A stretch of DNA of 64,000 nt, taken from the NCBI GenBank assembly GCA_025463515.1, contig JAODAQ010000039.1, positions 1 through 64,000 of the forward strand, in the 5' to 3' direction. This document shows, piece by piece, positions 33,252 to 41,807 of this stretch (position 1 is its first letter; each line of letters begins with the position of its first letter). The notes beneath the pieces were generated by a model. That model had not been told where the DNA came from. It did not search any database and saw only the letters and a program-made list of their open reading frames with translations. This DNA comes from Rhodoglobus sp. (lineage in GTDB: Bacteria; Actinomycetota; Actinomycetes; Actinomycetales; Microbacteriaceae). The position numbers and the translations under genes are program-made.

Positions 33252-34436
33252 GTGGCAGAAGCATTCGTGGTCGACGGAGTGCGCACCCCGATCGGCAGGT
33301 ACGGCGGAGTGCTCTCCGCGGTACGCCCGGATGACCTCGCCGCCCTCGTGCTTGCCGAGCTCATCTCCCGCACGGGCATCGACCCGGCGGTGGTCGACGA
33401 CGTGGTCCTGGGCGATGCCAATCAGGCAGGCGAGGACAACCGCAACGTCGCGCGGATGGCCGTCCTCCTCGCGGGGCTGCCCGACAGCATTCCCGGCATC
33501 ACGGTCAACCGGCTGTGCGCCTCCGGCCTCTCGGCAGTGCATCTCGCCGCCGCGATGGTCAAGTCGGGCGAGGCCGATGTCGTGATCGCGGGCGGCGTCG
33601 AGTCGATGACCCGCGCGCCCTGGGTGCTGGCCAAGCCGGAGCGCGCGTTCGGCAAGCCGGGGGAGCTCGTCGACTCCTCCCTGGGCTGGCGCTTCGTGAA
33701 CCCGAGGCTCGCCGCGCGCGACAAGGCCACCTACTCGATGACCGAGACCGGCGAGTACGTCGGGGTGCAGGAGGGCGTGAGCCGCGAGGATGCCGACGCC
33801 TTCGCCCTGCGCTCCCACCAGCGGGCGCTCGCCGCCGTAGCAGCGGGCCACTTCGACCGCGAGCTCGTCCCCGTGACCACGCCGGCCGGCGTGGTGAGTG
33901 CGGACGAGGGCCCCCGCGCCGACACCTCCCTCGAGGTGCTCGCCCGCCTCAAGCCCGTCGTGCCGGGCGGCCGCCTCGTCACCGCGGGCAACTCGTCGCC
34001 CCTCAACGACGGCGCCGCGGCAATACTCATCGCGAGCGAGGCCGCGGTCGAGCGGTACGGGCTGACTCCGCGGGCGCGCGTCGTCGGCGGCGCGTCCACC
34101 GGACTGGCGCCCGAGGTCATGGGCCTCGGGCCGATCCCGGCCACGCGCAAGCTGCTCGCGCGCACCGGGCTCACGATCGAGCAGTTCGGCGCGGTCGAGC
34201 TCAACGAGGCCTTCGCCACCCAGTCCATTGCGAGCCTGCGCGGCCTCGGCCTGGACGAGGCGATCGTGAACGCCGACGGCGGGGCCATCGCGCTCGGGCA
34301 TCCCCTCGGCGCCTCGGGCACACGACTGCTCGTGACCCTGCTCGGCCGGCTGGAGCGCGAGCGCGCGCAGTACGGGCTCGCGACGATGTGCGTCGGCGTC
34401 GGCCAGGGTGCTGCGCTCGCGGTGGAGGCGGTCTGA
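33252..34436 (+). CDS. paaJ: Acetyl-CoA acyltransferase (3-oxoadipyl-CoA thiolase type)
   Basis: A 394-residue thiolase with the nucleophile Cys in NRLCASGLSAVH near residue 89, the NEAFA His block near 346, GGAIALGHPLGASG and the second Cys in CVGVGQG. In the paa pathway the PaaJ thiolase cleaves 3-oxo-5,6-dehydrosuberyl-CoA and 3-oxoadipyl-CoA to release acetyl-CoA and succinyl-CoA. Position behind the PaaR-type operator and ahead of a hydratase and a hydroxyacyl-CoA dehydrogenase supports this role. Its stop overlaps the hydratase start (TGATG). GTG start agrees with the family N terminus. Confidence 0.9.
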   Translation: MAEAFVVDGVRTPIGRYGGVLSAVRPDDLAALVLAELISRTGIDPAVVDDVVLGDANQAGEDNRNVARMAVLLAGLPDSIPGITVNRLCASGLSAVHLAAAMVKSGEADVVIAGGVESMTRAPWVLAKPERAFGKPGELVDSSLGWRFVNPRLAARDKATYSMTETGEYVGVQEGVSREDADAFALRSHQRALAAVAAGHFDRELVPVTTPAGVVSADEGPRADTSLEVLARLKPVVPGGRLVTAGNSSPLNDGAAAILIASEAAVERYGLTPRARVVGGASTGLAPEVMGLGPIPATRKLLARTGLTIEQFGAVELNEAFATQSIASLRGLGLDEAIVNADGGAIALGHPLGASGTRLLVTLLGRLERERAQYGLATMCVGVGQGAALAVEAV

Positions 34437-35176
34437 TGTACAGCACCCTCGAGATCGTCGACGACCGGCCCGACCGGCTGCAGGTACGGCTCAACCGGCC
34501 GGAGGTGCGCAACGCGATCGACCGCACCATGGTCGACGAGCTCCACGACGTCTGCGCGGGGCTCGAGTCGGTGCCGCGCATCCTCATCCTGTCCGGCGGC
34601 GACGGGGTGTTCGCCTCGGGCGCCGACATCGCCGAGCTGCGCGACCGCACCGCGGCCGATGCGCTCGCCGGCATCAACTCGCGGCTGTTCGTGCGCATCG
34701 CCCAACTGCCCGCGCCGGTCATCGCGGCGGTCGACGGCTGGGCTCTCGGCGGTGGCGCCGAGCTCGCCTATGCCGCGGACTTCCGCCTCGCCTCCCACCG
34801 CGCGCGCTTCGGCAACCCGGAGACCTCGCTCGGAATCATCGCCGCCGCGGGGGCGACCTGGCGGCTCGTCGAGCTCGTGGGGGAGCCGCTCGCGAAGGAG
34901 ATCCTCCTGGCGGGCCGGGTGCTCACGGCGGACGAGGCGCTCGCCGTGCGCCTCGTGACCGGCCTGCACGCTCCCGAGGAGCTCGACGCCGCGGCGCACG
35001 CCCTCGCGGACCGGATCGCCGAGCAGGACGGCATGGCCGTGCAGCTCACGAAGCTCGTCATGCGGGCGACCCGGGCCGAGCATCCGCTCGTCGACGAGCA
35101 GGCGCAGGCCGTGCTCTTCGAGTCGCCGGAGAAGCACCGCCGGATGACGGAGTTCCTCGAGAGGCGGAAGAAGTGA
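34436..35176 (+). CDS. Enoyl-CoA hydratase (PaaF-like)
   Basis: A 246-residue crotonase-fold protein with oxyanion-hole segments VFASGADIAEL near residue 60 and GWALGGGAELAYAADFRLAS near 105, and the ETSLGIIAAAGATWRL segment. The family's usual second catalytic Glu (P(E/D)xxLGxxP) is partly replaced here: NPETSLGIIAAAG has the Glu but an altered loop. It probably hydrates 2,3-dehydroadipyl-CoA. Coupled to the thiolase (TGATG) and to the dehydrogenase (GTGA). Confidence 0.87.
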   Translation: MYSTLEIVDDRPDRLQVRLNRPEVRNAIDRTMVDELHDVCAGLESVPRILILSGGDGVFASGADIAELRDRTAADALAGINSRLFVRIAQLPAPVIAAVDGWALGGGAELAYAADFRLASHRARFGNPETSLGIIAAAGATWRLVELVGEPLAKEILLAGRVLTADEALAVRLVTGLHAPEELDAAAHALADRIAEQDGMAVQLTKLVMRATRAEHPLVDEQAQAVLFESPEKHRRMTEFLERRKK

Positions 35177-36024
35177 GCGGCGTGCCCGGCGTCGTCGGTG
35201 TCGTCGGAGGCGGCCGGATGGGCGTGGGCATCGCGCACGCGTTCCTGCTGGCCGGGGCATCCGTCACAGTCCTCGAGCGCGATCCGGATGCCGCGGCGCA
35301 CGCCCGCGGCGCGCTCACGGCCGCGATCGGCACGAGCCTCGACCGCGGTACCACCACGGAGTCGCGCGCGGAGCTCGAGGCTCGGGCGTCCACGACCGTC
35401 GACGTCGACGACCTCGCCGCCGCAGGGCTCGTGGTCGAGGCCGTCCCCGAGGACCTCGAGCTGAAGACCACCGTGCTCCGCACGGTCGAGGCGGTACTCG
35501 CGCCCGATGCGTGGCTCGCCTCGAACACCTCCTCGCTCTCGATCTCCCTCATGGCGGAGGCCCTCGCCGACCCCGCCCGCCTCTGCGGACTGCACTTCTT
35601 CAACCCGGTACCGAGCTCGACCCTCGTGGAGATCGTGCGCGGCGAGAAGTCATCGCCCGAGCTCATCGACCGAGCGCAGGCCTGGGTCGCCGCGATCGGC
35701 AAGACCCCCGTGACCGTCAACGACTCACCAGGTTTCGCGAGCTCGCGGCTGGGCGTCGTTATCGCGCTCGAGGCGATCCGGATGCTCGAGGAGGGCGTCG
35801 CGTCGGCGGAGGACATCGACGCGGCAATGGTGCTGGGCTACAGGTTCCCCGTGGGCCCCCTGCGGCTCACGGACCTGGTCGGCCTCGACGTGCGGCTCGG
35901 CATCGCGGAGTACCTGCACAGCACGCTCGGCGAGCGGTTCGCGCCGCCCGAGCTGCTGCGCACCATGGTCGCCGAGGGAAGGCTCGGCCGCAAGAGCGGG
36001 GAGGGGTTCTTCCTGTGGCCCTAG
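35173..36024 (+). CDS. 3-hydroxyacyl-CoA dehydrogenase (PaaH/PaaC role)
   Basis: A 283-residue NAD-dependent dehydrogenase oxidising 3-hydroxyadipyl-CoA to 3-oxoadipyl-CoA. It has the Rossmann motif GVVGGGRMGVGIAHAFLLAGASV, the VVEAVPEDLELK and SNTSSLSIS loops, the HFFNPVP catalytic His and the C-terminal GYRFPVGPLRLTDLVGLDV helix bundle. It is about 280 residues, with one C-terminal domain, shorter than E. coli PaaH (475), which has duplicated domains. GTG start overlaps the hydratase stop. Its 3' end overlaps the convergent thioesterase gene by four bases. Confidence 0.9.
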   Translation: MSGVPGVVGVVGGGRMGVGIAHAFLLAGASVTVLERDPDAAAHARGALTAAIGTSLDRGTTTESRAELEARASTTVDVDDLAAAGLVVEAVPEDLELKTTVLRTVEAVLAPDAWLASNTSSLSISLMAEALADPARLCGLHFFNPVPSSTLVEIVRGEKSSPELIDRAQAWVAAIGKTPVTVNDSPGFASSRLGVVIALEAIRMLEEGVASAEDIDAAMVLGYRFPVGPLRLTDLVGLDVRLGIAEYLHSTLGERFAPPELLRTMVAEGRLGRKSGEGFFLWP

Positions 36025-36419
36025 CGCTTGTCGACGATGAGGTTCGTGATGCGCACCGTGCACAGCCGCGCGCCCGACTCGTCGGAGATGACCACCTCGT
36101 GGCTCGTGACCGTCCGGCCGAGCTGGATCGCCGTCGCCACTCCGGTCACGATCCCCTCGCGGGCGGAGCGGTGGTGCGTCGCGCTGATGTCGAGGCCCAC
36201 CGCGGTCTTGCCGAGCGTGCTCGCGTGGATCACAGCAGCCCACGACCCGAGCGCCTCACCCAGGACCAGGGACGCCCCGCCGTGCAGCAGCCCGAACGAC
36301 TGCGTGTTCCCGCTCACCGGCATGGTGGCGACGACGCGCTCCGCAGACTCCTCGACGATCTCGATCCCCATCGTGCGGTCGAGGGCGCCGAGTTCGATCT
36401 TCCATGGCTCAGTGGTCAT
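36021..36419 (-). CDS. Hotdog-fold acyl-CoA thioesterase
   Basis: A 132-residue hotdog protein with the pattern SFGLLHGGASLVLGEALGSWAA, resembling MenI/YdiI-type 1,4-dihydroxy-2-naphthoyl-CoA hydrolases (catalytic Glu in GEALGS) more than the PaaI branch. ATG 36419 is preceded by TATACT exactly six bases upstream, so it is probably leaderless; the track start at 36440 would lie inside that promoter. It is divergent from paaZ with only 23 bp between starts. It could clear dead-end CoA esters or act in menaquinone synthesis; context favours the former. Confidence 0.85.
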   Translation of the reverse strand: MTTEPWKIELGALDRTMGIEIVEESAERVVATMPVSGNTQSFGLLHGGASLVLGEALGSWAAVIHASTLGKTAVGLDISATHHRSAREGIVTGVATAIQLGRTVTSHEVVISDESGARLCTVRITNLIVDKR

Positions 36420-36442
36420 GGCGACAGTATAGGAAGGCAATC

Positions 36443-38509
36443 ATGACCGCGACGGCCGTCGACATCCGAGTGCTCCCGAGCTACGTGCAGGGGCAGTGGT
36501 GGCAGGGCGAGAGCGGAACACCGACGCGCGATGCCTCGACGGGCGAGGTTCTCGCCCTCGTCGGCAGCGACGGCATCGACCTCGCGGGCGCGATCGAGTA
36601 CGCCCGCACGGTCGGCCAGCGCAGCCTCGGCGAGCTGACGTTCCACCAGCGCGCGCTGCGGCTGAAGGCCCTCGCCACCGTGCTGAACGAGGCGAAGGAG
36701 GACCTGTACGAGATCAGCGACCGCACCGGGGCCACCCGCCGCGACTCGCTCGTCGACGTCGACGGCGGCATCGGAGTGCTCTTCACCTACTCGTCGAAGG
36801 GGCGCCGCGAGCTGCCCAACACCCTCACGCGAATCGTGGACGGCGCCGCGGAGAACCTCGCCAAGGACGGCACGTTCGGCGGCCAGCACGTGTACGAGCG
36901 CATCTCCGGGGTCGCGCTCCAGATCAACGCCTTCAACTTCCCGGTCTGGGGCATGCTTGAGAAGTTCGCGCCGGCCTTCCTCGCGGGCGTCCCCTCGATC
37001 GTCAAGCCGGCAACTCCGACCGCCCTGCTCACCGAGGCCGCCGTGCGCGTCATGGTCGACTCCGGTCTCCTGCCCGAGGGCTCGCTGCAGCTCGTCTGCG
37101 GCGGAGTGCGCGAGGTGCTCGACCTCCTCGACCTGCGCGACCACGTCTCGTTCACGGGCTCCGCGTCGACGGCGGCCGGCCTCGCGGTGCACCAGCGCGT
37201 GATCCGCGGCGGGGTCGGCTTCACGGCGGAGACCGACTCGCTCAACGCGGCGATCCTGGGCCCGGATGTCACGCCCGATGCCCCCGAGTTCGCGGCGTTC
37301 GTGGCCTCCGTCGTCACGGAGATGACCACGAAGGCGGGGCAGAAGTGCACGAGCATCCGGCGGGTCATCGTGCCCGAGGCGATAGCCGACGACGTGGTCA
37401 CCGCGATCGCGGAGCGGATCGCCGCGCGCACCGTGCTCGGAGACCCGCGCGCGGAGGGCGTCACGATGGGCCCGCTCGCGAGCACCGAGCAGCGCGACGA
37501 GGTGGTGCGCAGCGTCGAGGCACTCGTGGCCGGCGGTGGCCGTATCGTGATCGGCTCGCTGTCGAGCCCCGAGATCAGGCACGAGGACGGCACCACCGGT
37601 CCCGCTCCGGAGGGCGCATTCCTCGCGCCCGTCCTGCTGCGCTTCGACGACGCCGAGTCGACGGCGGTGCACGAGATCGAGGCTTTCGGGCCGGTCGCGT
37701 CGATCATCACCTACCGGACGGCCGACGAGGCCGTGCGTCTCGCCAACCTCGGCGGCGGCTCGCTCGTCGCGACGGTGTGCAGCTTCGACCCCGCATTCGT
37801 CGGCGCCGTCGTGTCGGGCATCGCGCCCTTCCACGGCCGCATCCTCGTGCTCGACCGCGTCGACGCGCGCACCTCGACGGGGCACGGCTCGCCAGTGCCG
37901 CACCTGGTGCACGGCGGGCCCGGCCGTGCAGGCGGGGGCGAGGAGCTCGGCGGCATCCGCGCGGTCAAGCACTACATGCGGCGCCTCGCGCTGCAGGGCT
38001 CGCCCGACGTTCTCACGGGCCTCACCGGGCAGTGGCGCGGCGGAGCTGCGACCTCGACTGGAGAGCACCCGTTCCGCAAGCCGCTCGCGCGCCTGCGCCT
38101 CGGCGACAGCGTCGAGTCGGCGGAGCGCGTGATCACGCTCGACGACATCGCGCACTTCGCGGAGTTCACGGGCGACACGTTCTACGCCCACACCGACGAG
38201 GAGGCCGCCGCCGCGAATCCGTTCTTCCCCGGCCGCGTCGCGCACGGCTACCTGCTGCTCTCCTGGGCGGCAGGACTGTTCGTCGACCCGGCGCCGGGGC
38301 CCGTGCTCGCGAACTACGGCCTCGAGAACCTGCGCTTCCTCACACCGGTCTCGCCCGGCGACCTCGTCAAGGTCGCGCTCACCGCGAAGGAGATCACGCC
38401 GCGCGAGAACGAGGAGTACGGCGAGGTGCGGTGGGACGCGGTGCTGCGCAACCAGCGGGACGAGGCGGTCGCGACCTACGACGTGCTCACTCTGGTGTCG
38501 AAGGAGTAG
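36443..38509 (+). CDS. paaZ: Bifunctional oxepin-CoA hydrolase / semialdehyde dehydrogenase
   Basis: A 688-residue ring-opening enzyme. Residues 1 to about 520 form an aldehyde dehydrogenase (INAFNFPVWGMLEKF, KPATPTALLTE, FTGSASTAAGL, catalytic Cys in KAGQKCTSIRR near residue 300), and about 540-688 form an (R)-specific MaoC-type hydratase (FTGDTFYAHTDEEAAAANPFFPGRVAHGYLLLSW) that hydrolyses the oxepin ring. The two halves act in sequence by channelling. Length matches PaaZ. ATG 36443 follows AGGAAGG. Its 3' end overlaps the convergent TetR gene by 23 bp. Confidence 0.96.
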   Translation: MTATAVDIRVLPSYVQGQWWQGESGTPTRDASTGEVLALVGSDGIDLAGAIEYARTVGQRSLGELTFHQRALRLKALATVLNEAKEDLYEISDRTGATRRDSLVDVDGGIGVLFTYSSKGRRELPNTLTRIVDGAAENLAKDGTFGGQHVYERISGVALQINAFNFPVWGMLEKFAPAFLAGVPSIVKPATPTALLTEAAVRVMVDSGLLPEGSLQLVCGGVREVLDLLDLRDHVSFTGSASTAAGLAVHQRVIRGGVGFTAETDSLNAAILGPDVTPDAPEFAAFVASVVTEMTTKAGQKCTSIRRVIVPEAIADDVVTAIAERIAARTVLGDPRAEGVTMGPLASTEQRDEVVRSVEALVAGGGRIVIGSLSSPEIRHEDGTTGPAPEGAFLAPVLLRFDDAESTAVHEIEAFGPVASIITYRTADEAVRLANLGGGSLVATVCSFDPAFVGAVVSGIAPFHGRILVLDRVDARTSTGHGSPVPHLVHGGPGRAGGGEELGGIRAVKHYMRRLALQGSPDVLTGLTGQWRGGAATSTGEHPFRKPLARLRLGDSVESAERVITLDDIAHFAEFTGDTFYAHTDEEAAAANPFFPGRVAHGYLLLSWAAGLFVDPAPGPVLANYGLENLRFLTPVSPGDLVKVALTAKEITPRENEEYGEVRWDAVLRNQRDEAVATYDVLTLVSKE

Positions 38510-39116
38510 TGAGGCCGTCGAATGCGACGGTGATCACGTCTTCTGCCAGCTCGTCGGGGGTGATCGGGCCGCCCGGCTTGTACCACTCGACTATCGAGTT
38601 GATCATGCCGAACAGCAGCCTCGTGGTGGTGCGGGCATCGACATCCGCCCGCATGGTGCCCTCCTGGCGGGCCTCGTCGACGAGACCGGAGACGACGTGG
38701 TCGAACTCGCGGCGGCGGGCGAGGGCCTGGCGCTCGACCTCGGTGTTGCCGCGGAGGCGCAACAGGAGGGTGACGTAGGGCAGCTCCTCGACGAGCACGC
38801 GCACGGCCCCCCGCAGGACGAAGCGGAGCCGCTCGTCGGCATGGCCGGTCGTCGCCCCCTCGAGCGCGAGCAGCCCTTCGAGCCCGCTCAGCGCGCGGTC
38901 GAGGGCGAGCCGCAGCAGGTCCTCCTTGCCGGAGACGTGGTAGTAGATCGCCGACTTGCTGGTGCCCAGGCGCTCGGCGAGGATGCCCATCGAGGTCGCC
39001 TCGTAGCCGAAGTCGTTGAAGGCGGCCACCGCGATGTCGAGGACGGCGGGAAGGTCGTAGGGATCGCGGCCGGCACGACCGTTGCCGCTCCTGCGCTCGC
39101 CTGTCGCGCTTGTCAT
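38487..39116 (-). CDS. paaR: TetR-family regulator of the paa genes
   Basis: A 209-residue TetR repressor: N-terminal helix-turn-helix AAFNDFGYEATSMGILAERLGTSKSAIYYHVSGKEDLLRLA at residues 33-75 and an all-helical ligand domain. It lies between paaZ and paaABCDE and is divergent from paaA across the operator at 39192. In actinobacteria and beta-proteobacteria TetR-type PaaR represses paa genes and is released by phenylacetyl-CoA; the same is inferred here. ATG 39116 follows GAGAGGCG; a GTG at 39122 would add two residues. Confidence 0.88.
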   Translation of the reverse strand: MTSATGERRSGNGRAGRDPYDLPAVLDIAVAAFNDFGYEATSMGILAERLGTSKSAIYYHVSGKEDLLRLALDRALSGLEGLLALEGATTGHADERLRFVLRGAVRVLVEELPYVTLLLRLRGNTEVERQALARRREFDHVVSGLVDEARQEGTMRADVDARTTTRLLFGMINSIVEWYKPGGPITPDELAEDVITVAFDGLTTPSTPE

Positions 39117-39161
39117 CCTCACGCCTCTCGAAACTTCTGGTTCACGACACTACCCGACGCC

Positions 39162-39207
39162 TTGATCGGCTCCGGGCATCCTGTTAGAGTCTACTGAACG
39201 ATCGGTA
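39162..39207 (+). promoter_or_regulatory. paaA promoter with PaaR-type operator 2
   Basis: TTGATC (39162-39167), 17 bases, then TAGAGT (39185-39190) form a good promoter. TACTGAACGATCGGTA (39192-39207), with arms TACTGA/TCGGTA and spacer ACGA, starts one base later and covers the start site. It differs from operator 1 by a single base, and both are followed by AGT. Confidence 0.85.
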
Positions 39208-39227
39208 AGTGCGACGAGGGAGACGTG

Positions 39228-40187
39228 ATGGCTGACGGGACGAGCGTCGACGACGAGGCGGGTGCTGCGCGCTTCGCCCAGCTCCTCGCCGACGAGCAGC
39301 GCGTCGAGCCGACCGACTGGATGCCCGAGGGCTACCGCAAGACCCTGGTGCGCCAGATCTCGCAGCACGCGCACTCCGAGATCATCGGGATGCAGCCGGA
39401 GGGCAACTGGATCACCCGCGCGCCAAGCCTCAAGCGCAAAGCCATCCTCATGGCCAAGGTGCAGGACGAAGCGGGCCACGGCCTCTACCTGTACTCCGCT
39501 GCCCAGACCCTCGGCACCGACCGCGACACCATGTTCGAGCAGCTCATCACCGGCAAGGCGAAGTACTCCTCGATCTTCAACTACACGACCCCGACCTGGG
39601 CCGACATGGGCTCGATCGGCTGGCTCGTCGACGGCGCGGCAATCTGCAACCAGGTGCCGCTGTGCCGGGCATCCTATGGTCCGTACGCCCGCGCGATGGT
39701 GCGGATCTGCAAGGAGGAGTCGTTCCACCAGCGCCAGGGCTTCGAGATCCTGCTGACGCTCATGCGCGGCACCGAGGAGCAGCGCGCGATGGCGCAGGAG
39801 TCGGTGAACCGGTGGTACGCGCCGGCGCTCATGATGTTCGGCCCGCCCGACGACGACTCGCCCAACTCGAAGCAGAGCATGGCGTGGAACATCAAGCGCT
39901 TCAGCAATGACGACCTGCGCCAGCGCTTCGTCGACATGCTCGTGCCGCAGGCCGAGATCCTCGGCGTCACCCTCCCGGACCCGGCCATCAAGTGGAACGA
40001 GGAGCGCGGCCACTACGACTTCGGCGACCTCGACTGGGCGGAGTTCCACGAGGTGCTCGCCGGGCGCGGGCCGGCCAACAGCATCCGGGTCGCCCGCCGC
40101 CGCCAGGCCCACGAGGACGGCGCGTGGGTGCGCGAGGCCGCACGGGCGTACGCGGATGCCCGTGCCGACGAGCGGCTCGCATCATGA
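39228..40187 (+). CDS. paaA: 1,2-phenylacetyl-CoA epoxidase, subunit A
   Basis: The catalytic diiron subunit (319 residues) of the multicomponent epoxidase that converts phenylacetyl-CoA to its 1,2-epoxide. The ferritin-like fold carries the metal ligands in [28 protein letters not shown] and [19 protein letters not shown] 39228 has GAGGGAG five bases upstream; GTG 39225 is an alternative one codon longer. First gene of the paaABCDE operon, all with overlapping or adjacent starts. Confidence 0.97.
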   Translation: MADGTSVDDEAGAARFAQLLADEQRVEPTDWMPEGYRKTLVRQISQHAHSEIIGMQPEGNWITRAPSLKRKAILMAKVQDEAGHGLYLYSAAQTLGTDRDTMFEQLITGKAKYSSIFNYTTPTWADMGSIGWLVDGAAICNQVPLCRASYGPYARAMVRICKEESFHQRQGFEILLTLMRGTEEQRAMAQESVNRWYAPALMMFGPPDDDSPNSKQSMAWNIKRFSNDDLRQRFVDMLVPQAEILGVTLPDPAIKWNEERGHYDFGDLDWAEFHEVLAGRGPANSIRVARRRQAHEDGAWVREAARAYADARADERLAS

Positions 40188-40492
40188 CCAGCCCCGGCGA
40201 GTCCGGAGGGCGCGAGACCTGGCCGCTGTGGGAGGTGTTCGTCCGCTCGAGCCGCGGGCTCTCGCACGTGCACGCGGGCTCGCTGCACGCGCCGGACGAG
40301 ATCATGGCGGTGCGCAACGCCCGCGACCTCTACACCCGGCGGGCGGAGGGCGTGTCGATCTGGGTGGTTCCGGCATCGGCTATCACGGCATCCGACCCCG
40401 ATGCCCGCGGCGCGTTCTTCGAGTCGCCGCAGGGCAAGGAGTACCGGCACGCGACCTACTACACCGAGTCGGATTCGGTCCCCCACCTGTGA
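40184..40492 (+). CDS. paaB: 1,2-phenylacetyl-CoA epoxidase, subunit B
   Basis: A 102-residue small subunit with the typical [50 protein letters not shown] pattern; it bridges PaaAC heterodimers in the complex. It overlaps paaA by four bases (ATGA) and paaC by four (GTGA). Length is normal. Confidence 0.96.
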   Translation: MTSPGESGGRETWPLWEVFVRSSRGLSHVHAGSLHAPDEIMAVRNARDLYTRRAEGVSIWVVPASAITASDPDARGAFFESPQGKEYRHATYYTESDSVPHL

Positions 40493-41295
40493 AGACCAGC
40501 CACGTGAAGTCCACGGCGATCACGCCGGAGTCCATCGAGGCCGCCGGCGCCGTCGCCCCGCTGGCCGTGGCCGAGTACGCCGTGGGACTCGGCGATGACG
40601 CGCTCATCCTCGCCCAGCGCCTGGGGGAGTGGATCGCGAACGCCCCCGAGCTCGAGGAGGACGTCGCGCTCGGCAACATCGGCCTCGACCAGCTCGGCCA
40701 CGCGCGCAGCCTGCTCACCTACGCCGCCTCGGCGTGGGGCAAGACCGAGGACGACCTCGCGTACTTCCGCACCGAGCCCGAGTTCCGCAATCGGCAGCTG
40801 TTCGAGCTGCCCAACGGCGACTTCGCGCAGACGATCGCGCGCCAGTTCATCGCCTCGGTGTACTTCGTCAGCCTGTACCGCGCGCTCGAGGGGTCGGCCG
40901 ACCCGACCCTCGCCGCCATCGCCGCGAAGGCCGTCAAGGAGGTGGACTACCACCTCGACCACAGCGTGCAGTGGCTACTGCGCCTCGGCCTCGGCACCGA
41001 GGTGTCGCACGAGCGCATGCAGCGCGGCCTCGACGCGATGTGGCCGTTCACGGGCGAGCTGTTCAGCCCCGATCCCCTCGCCGTGGGTCTCGAGGGCATC
41101 GCCGTCGACCCCGAGACCCTCCGCGAGCAGTTCGACGCCACGACCGCACGGTGGATCGCCGAGGCAGGCCTGACCATCCCCGCCGCGCCCTCCGTCCGCG
41201 GGGGCGGCCGCGGGGGAAGCCACACCGAGTACCTCGGCCCGCTCCTCGCCGAGCTGCAGGTGCTCGCCCGAGCGCACCCGGGTGCGACATGGTGA
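40489..41295 (+). CDS. paaC: 1,2-phenylacetyl-CoA epoxidase, subunit C
   Basis: The structural, ferritin-like partner of PaaA (268 residues), with LGDDALILAQRLGEWI, NIGLDQLGHARSLLTYAA and AVKEVDYHLDHSVQWLLRLG. The fold is preserved but the family lacks a working diiron centre. GTG start overlaps the paaB stop. Near the C terminus a Gly/Arg loop (RGGGRGG) precedes the HTEYLGPLLAELQVL helix. Confidence 0.95.
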   Translation: MKTSHVKSTAITPESIEAAGAVAPLAVAEYAVGLGDDALILAQRLGEWIANAPELEEDVALGNIGLDQLGHARSLLTYAASAWGKTEDDLAYFRTEPEFRNRQLFELPNGDFAQTIARQFIASVYFVSLYRALEGSADPTLAAIAAKAVKEVDYHLDHSVQWLLRLGLGTEVSHERMQRGLDAMWPFTGELFSPDPLAVGLEGIAVDPETLREQFDATTARWIAEAGLTIPAAPSVRGGGRGGSHTEYLGPLLAELQVLARAHPGATW

Positions 41296-41807
41296 CGGTC
41301 GAGCAGGTCGCGCGGCCCCGCCCCTCCGGCGCGGTCGAGGCGCAGCTCTGGGATCTCGCGGCCACCGTCGTCGACCCCGAGGTGCCCGTCCTCACCATCG
41401 AGGACCTCGGCGTCCTGCGCAGCGTCCGGGTGGACGGGGACCAAGTCGTCGTGCAGATCACACCCACCTACTCCGGATGCCCTGCGGTCGACGCCATGCG
41501 CGACGACATCGTCACGGCGCTCGGCGCGGCGGGGCACGAGCGCGTCCGCGTCGACGTGGTTCTCGCTCCCGCCTGGACCACGGACTGGATGAGCCAGGAC
41601 GGCCGCAGCAAGCTCGAGCAGTACGGTATCGCCCCGCCGGCTCCCCGCCGCACGGACGGCGTCGTGAGCCTCGGGCTCGGCGTCCGCTGCCCGCACTGCG
41701 GCTCGCTGCACACCCGCGAGGCCTCGCACTTCGGCTCGACGTCGTGCAAGGCGCTGTACATCTGCCAGCGCTGCCAGGAGCCGTTCGACTACTTCAAGGA
41801 ACACTGA
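41289..41807 (+). CDS. paaD: PaaD-like Fe-S maturation protein
   Basis: A 172-residue protein: N-terminal MIP18/DUF59 domain (VVDPEVPVLTIEDLGVLRSV, TYSGCPAVDAM) and C-terminal zinc-ribbon-like Cys cluster CPHC...C...CQRC. PaaD is needed for an active epoxidase, probably in Fe-S cluster assembly for PaaE. It overlaps paaC by seven bases and paaE by one (TGATG). Confidence 0.94.
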   Translation: MVTVEQVARPRPSGAVEAQLWDLAATVVDPEVPVLTIEDLGVLRSVRVDGDQVVVQITPTYSGCPAVDAMRDDIVTALGAAGHERVRVDVVLAPAWTTDWMSQDGRSKLEQYGIAPPAPRRTDGVVSLGLGVRCPHCGSLHTREASHFGSTSCKALYICQRCQEPFDYFKEH

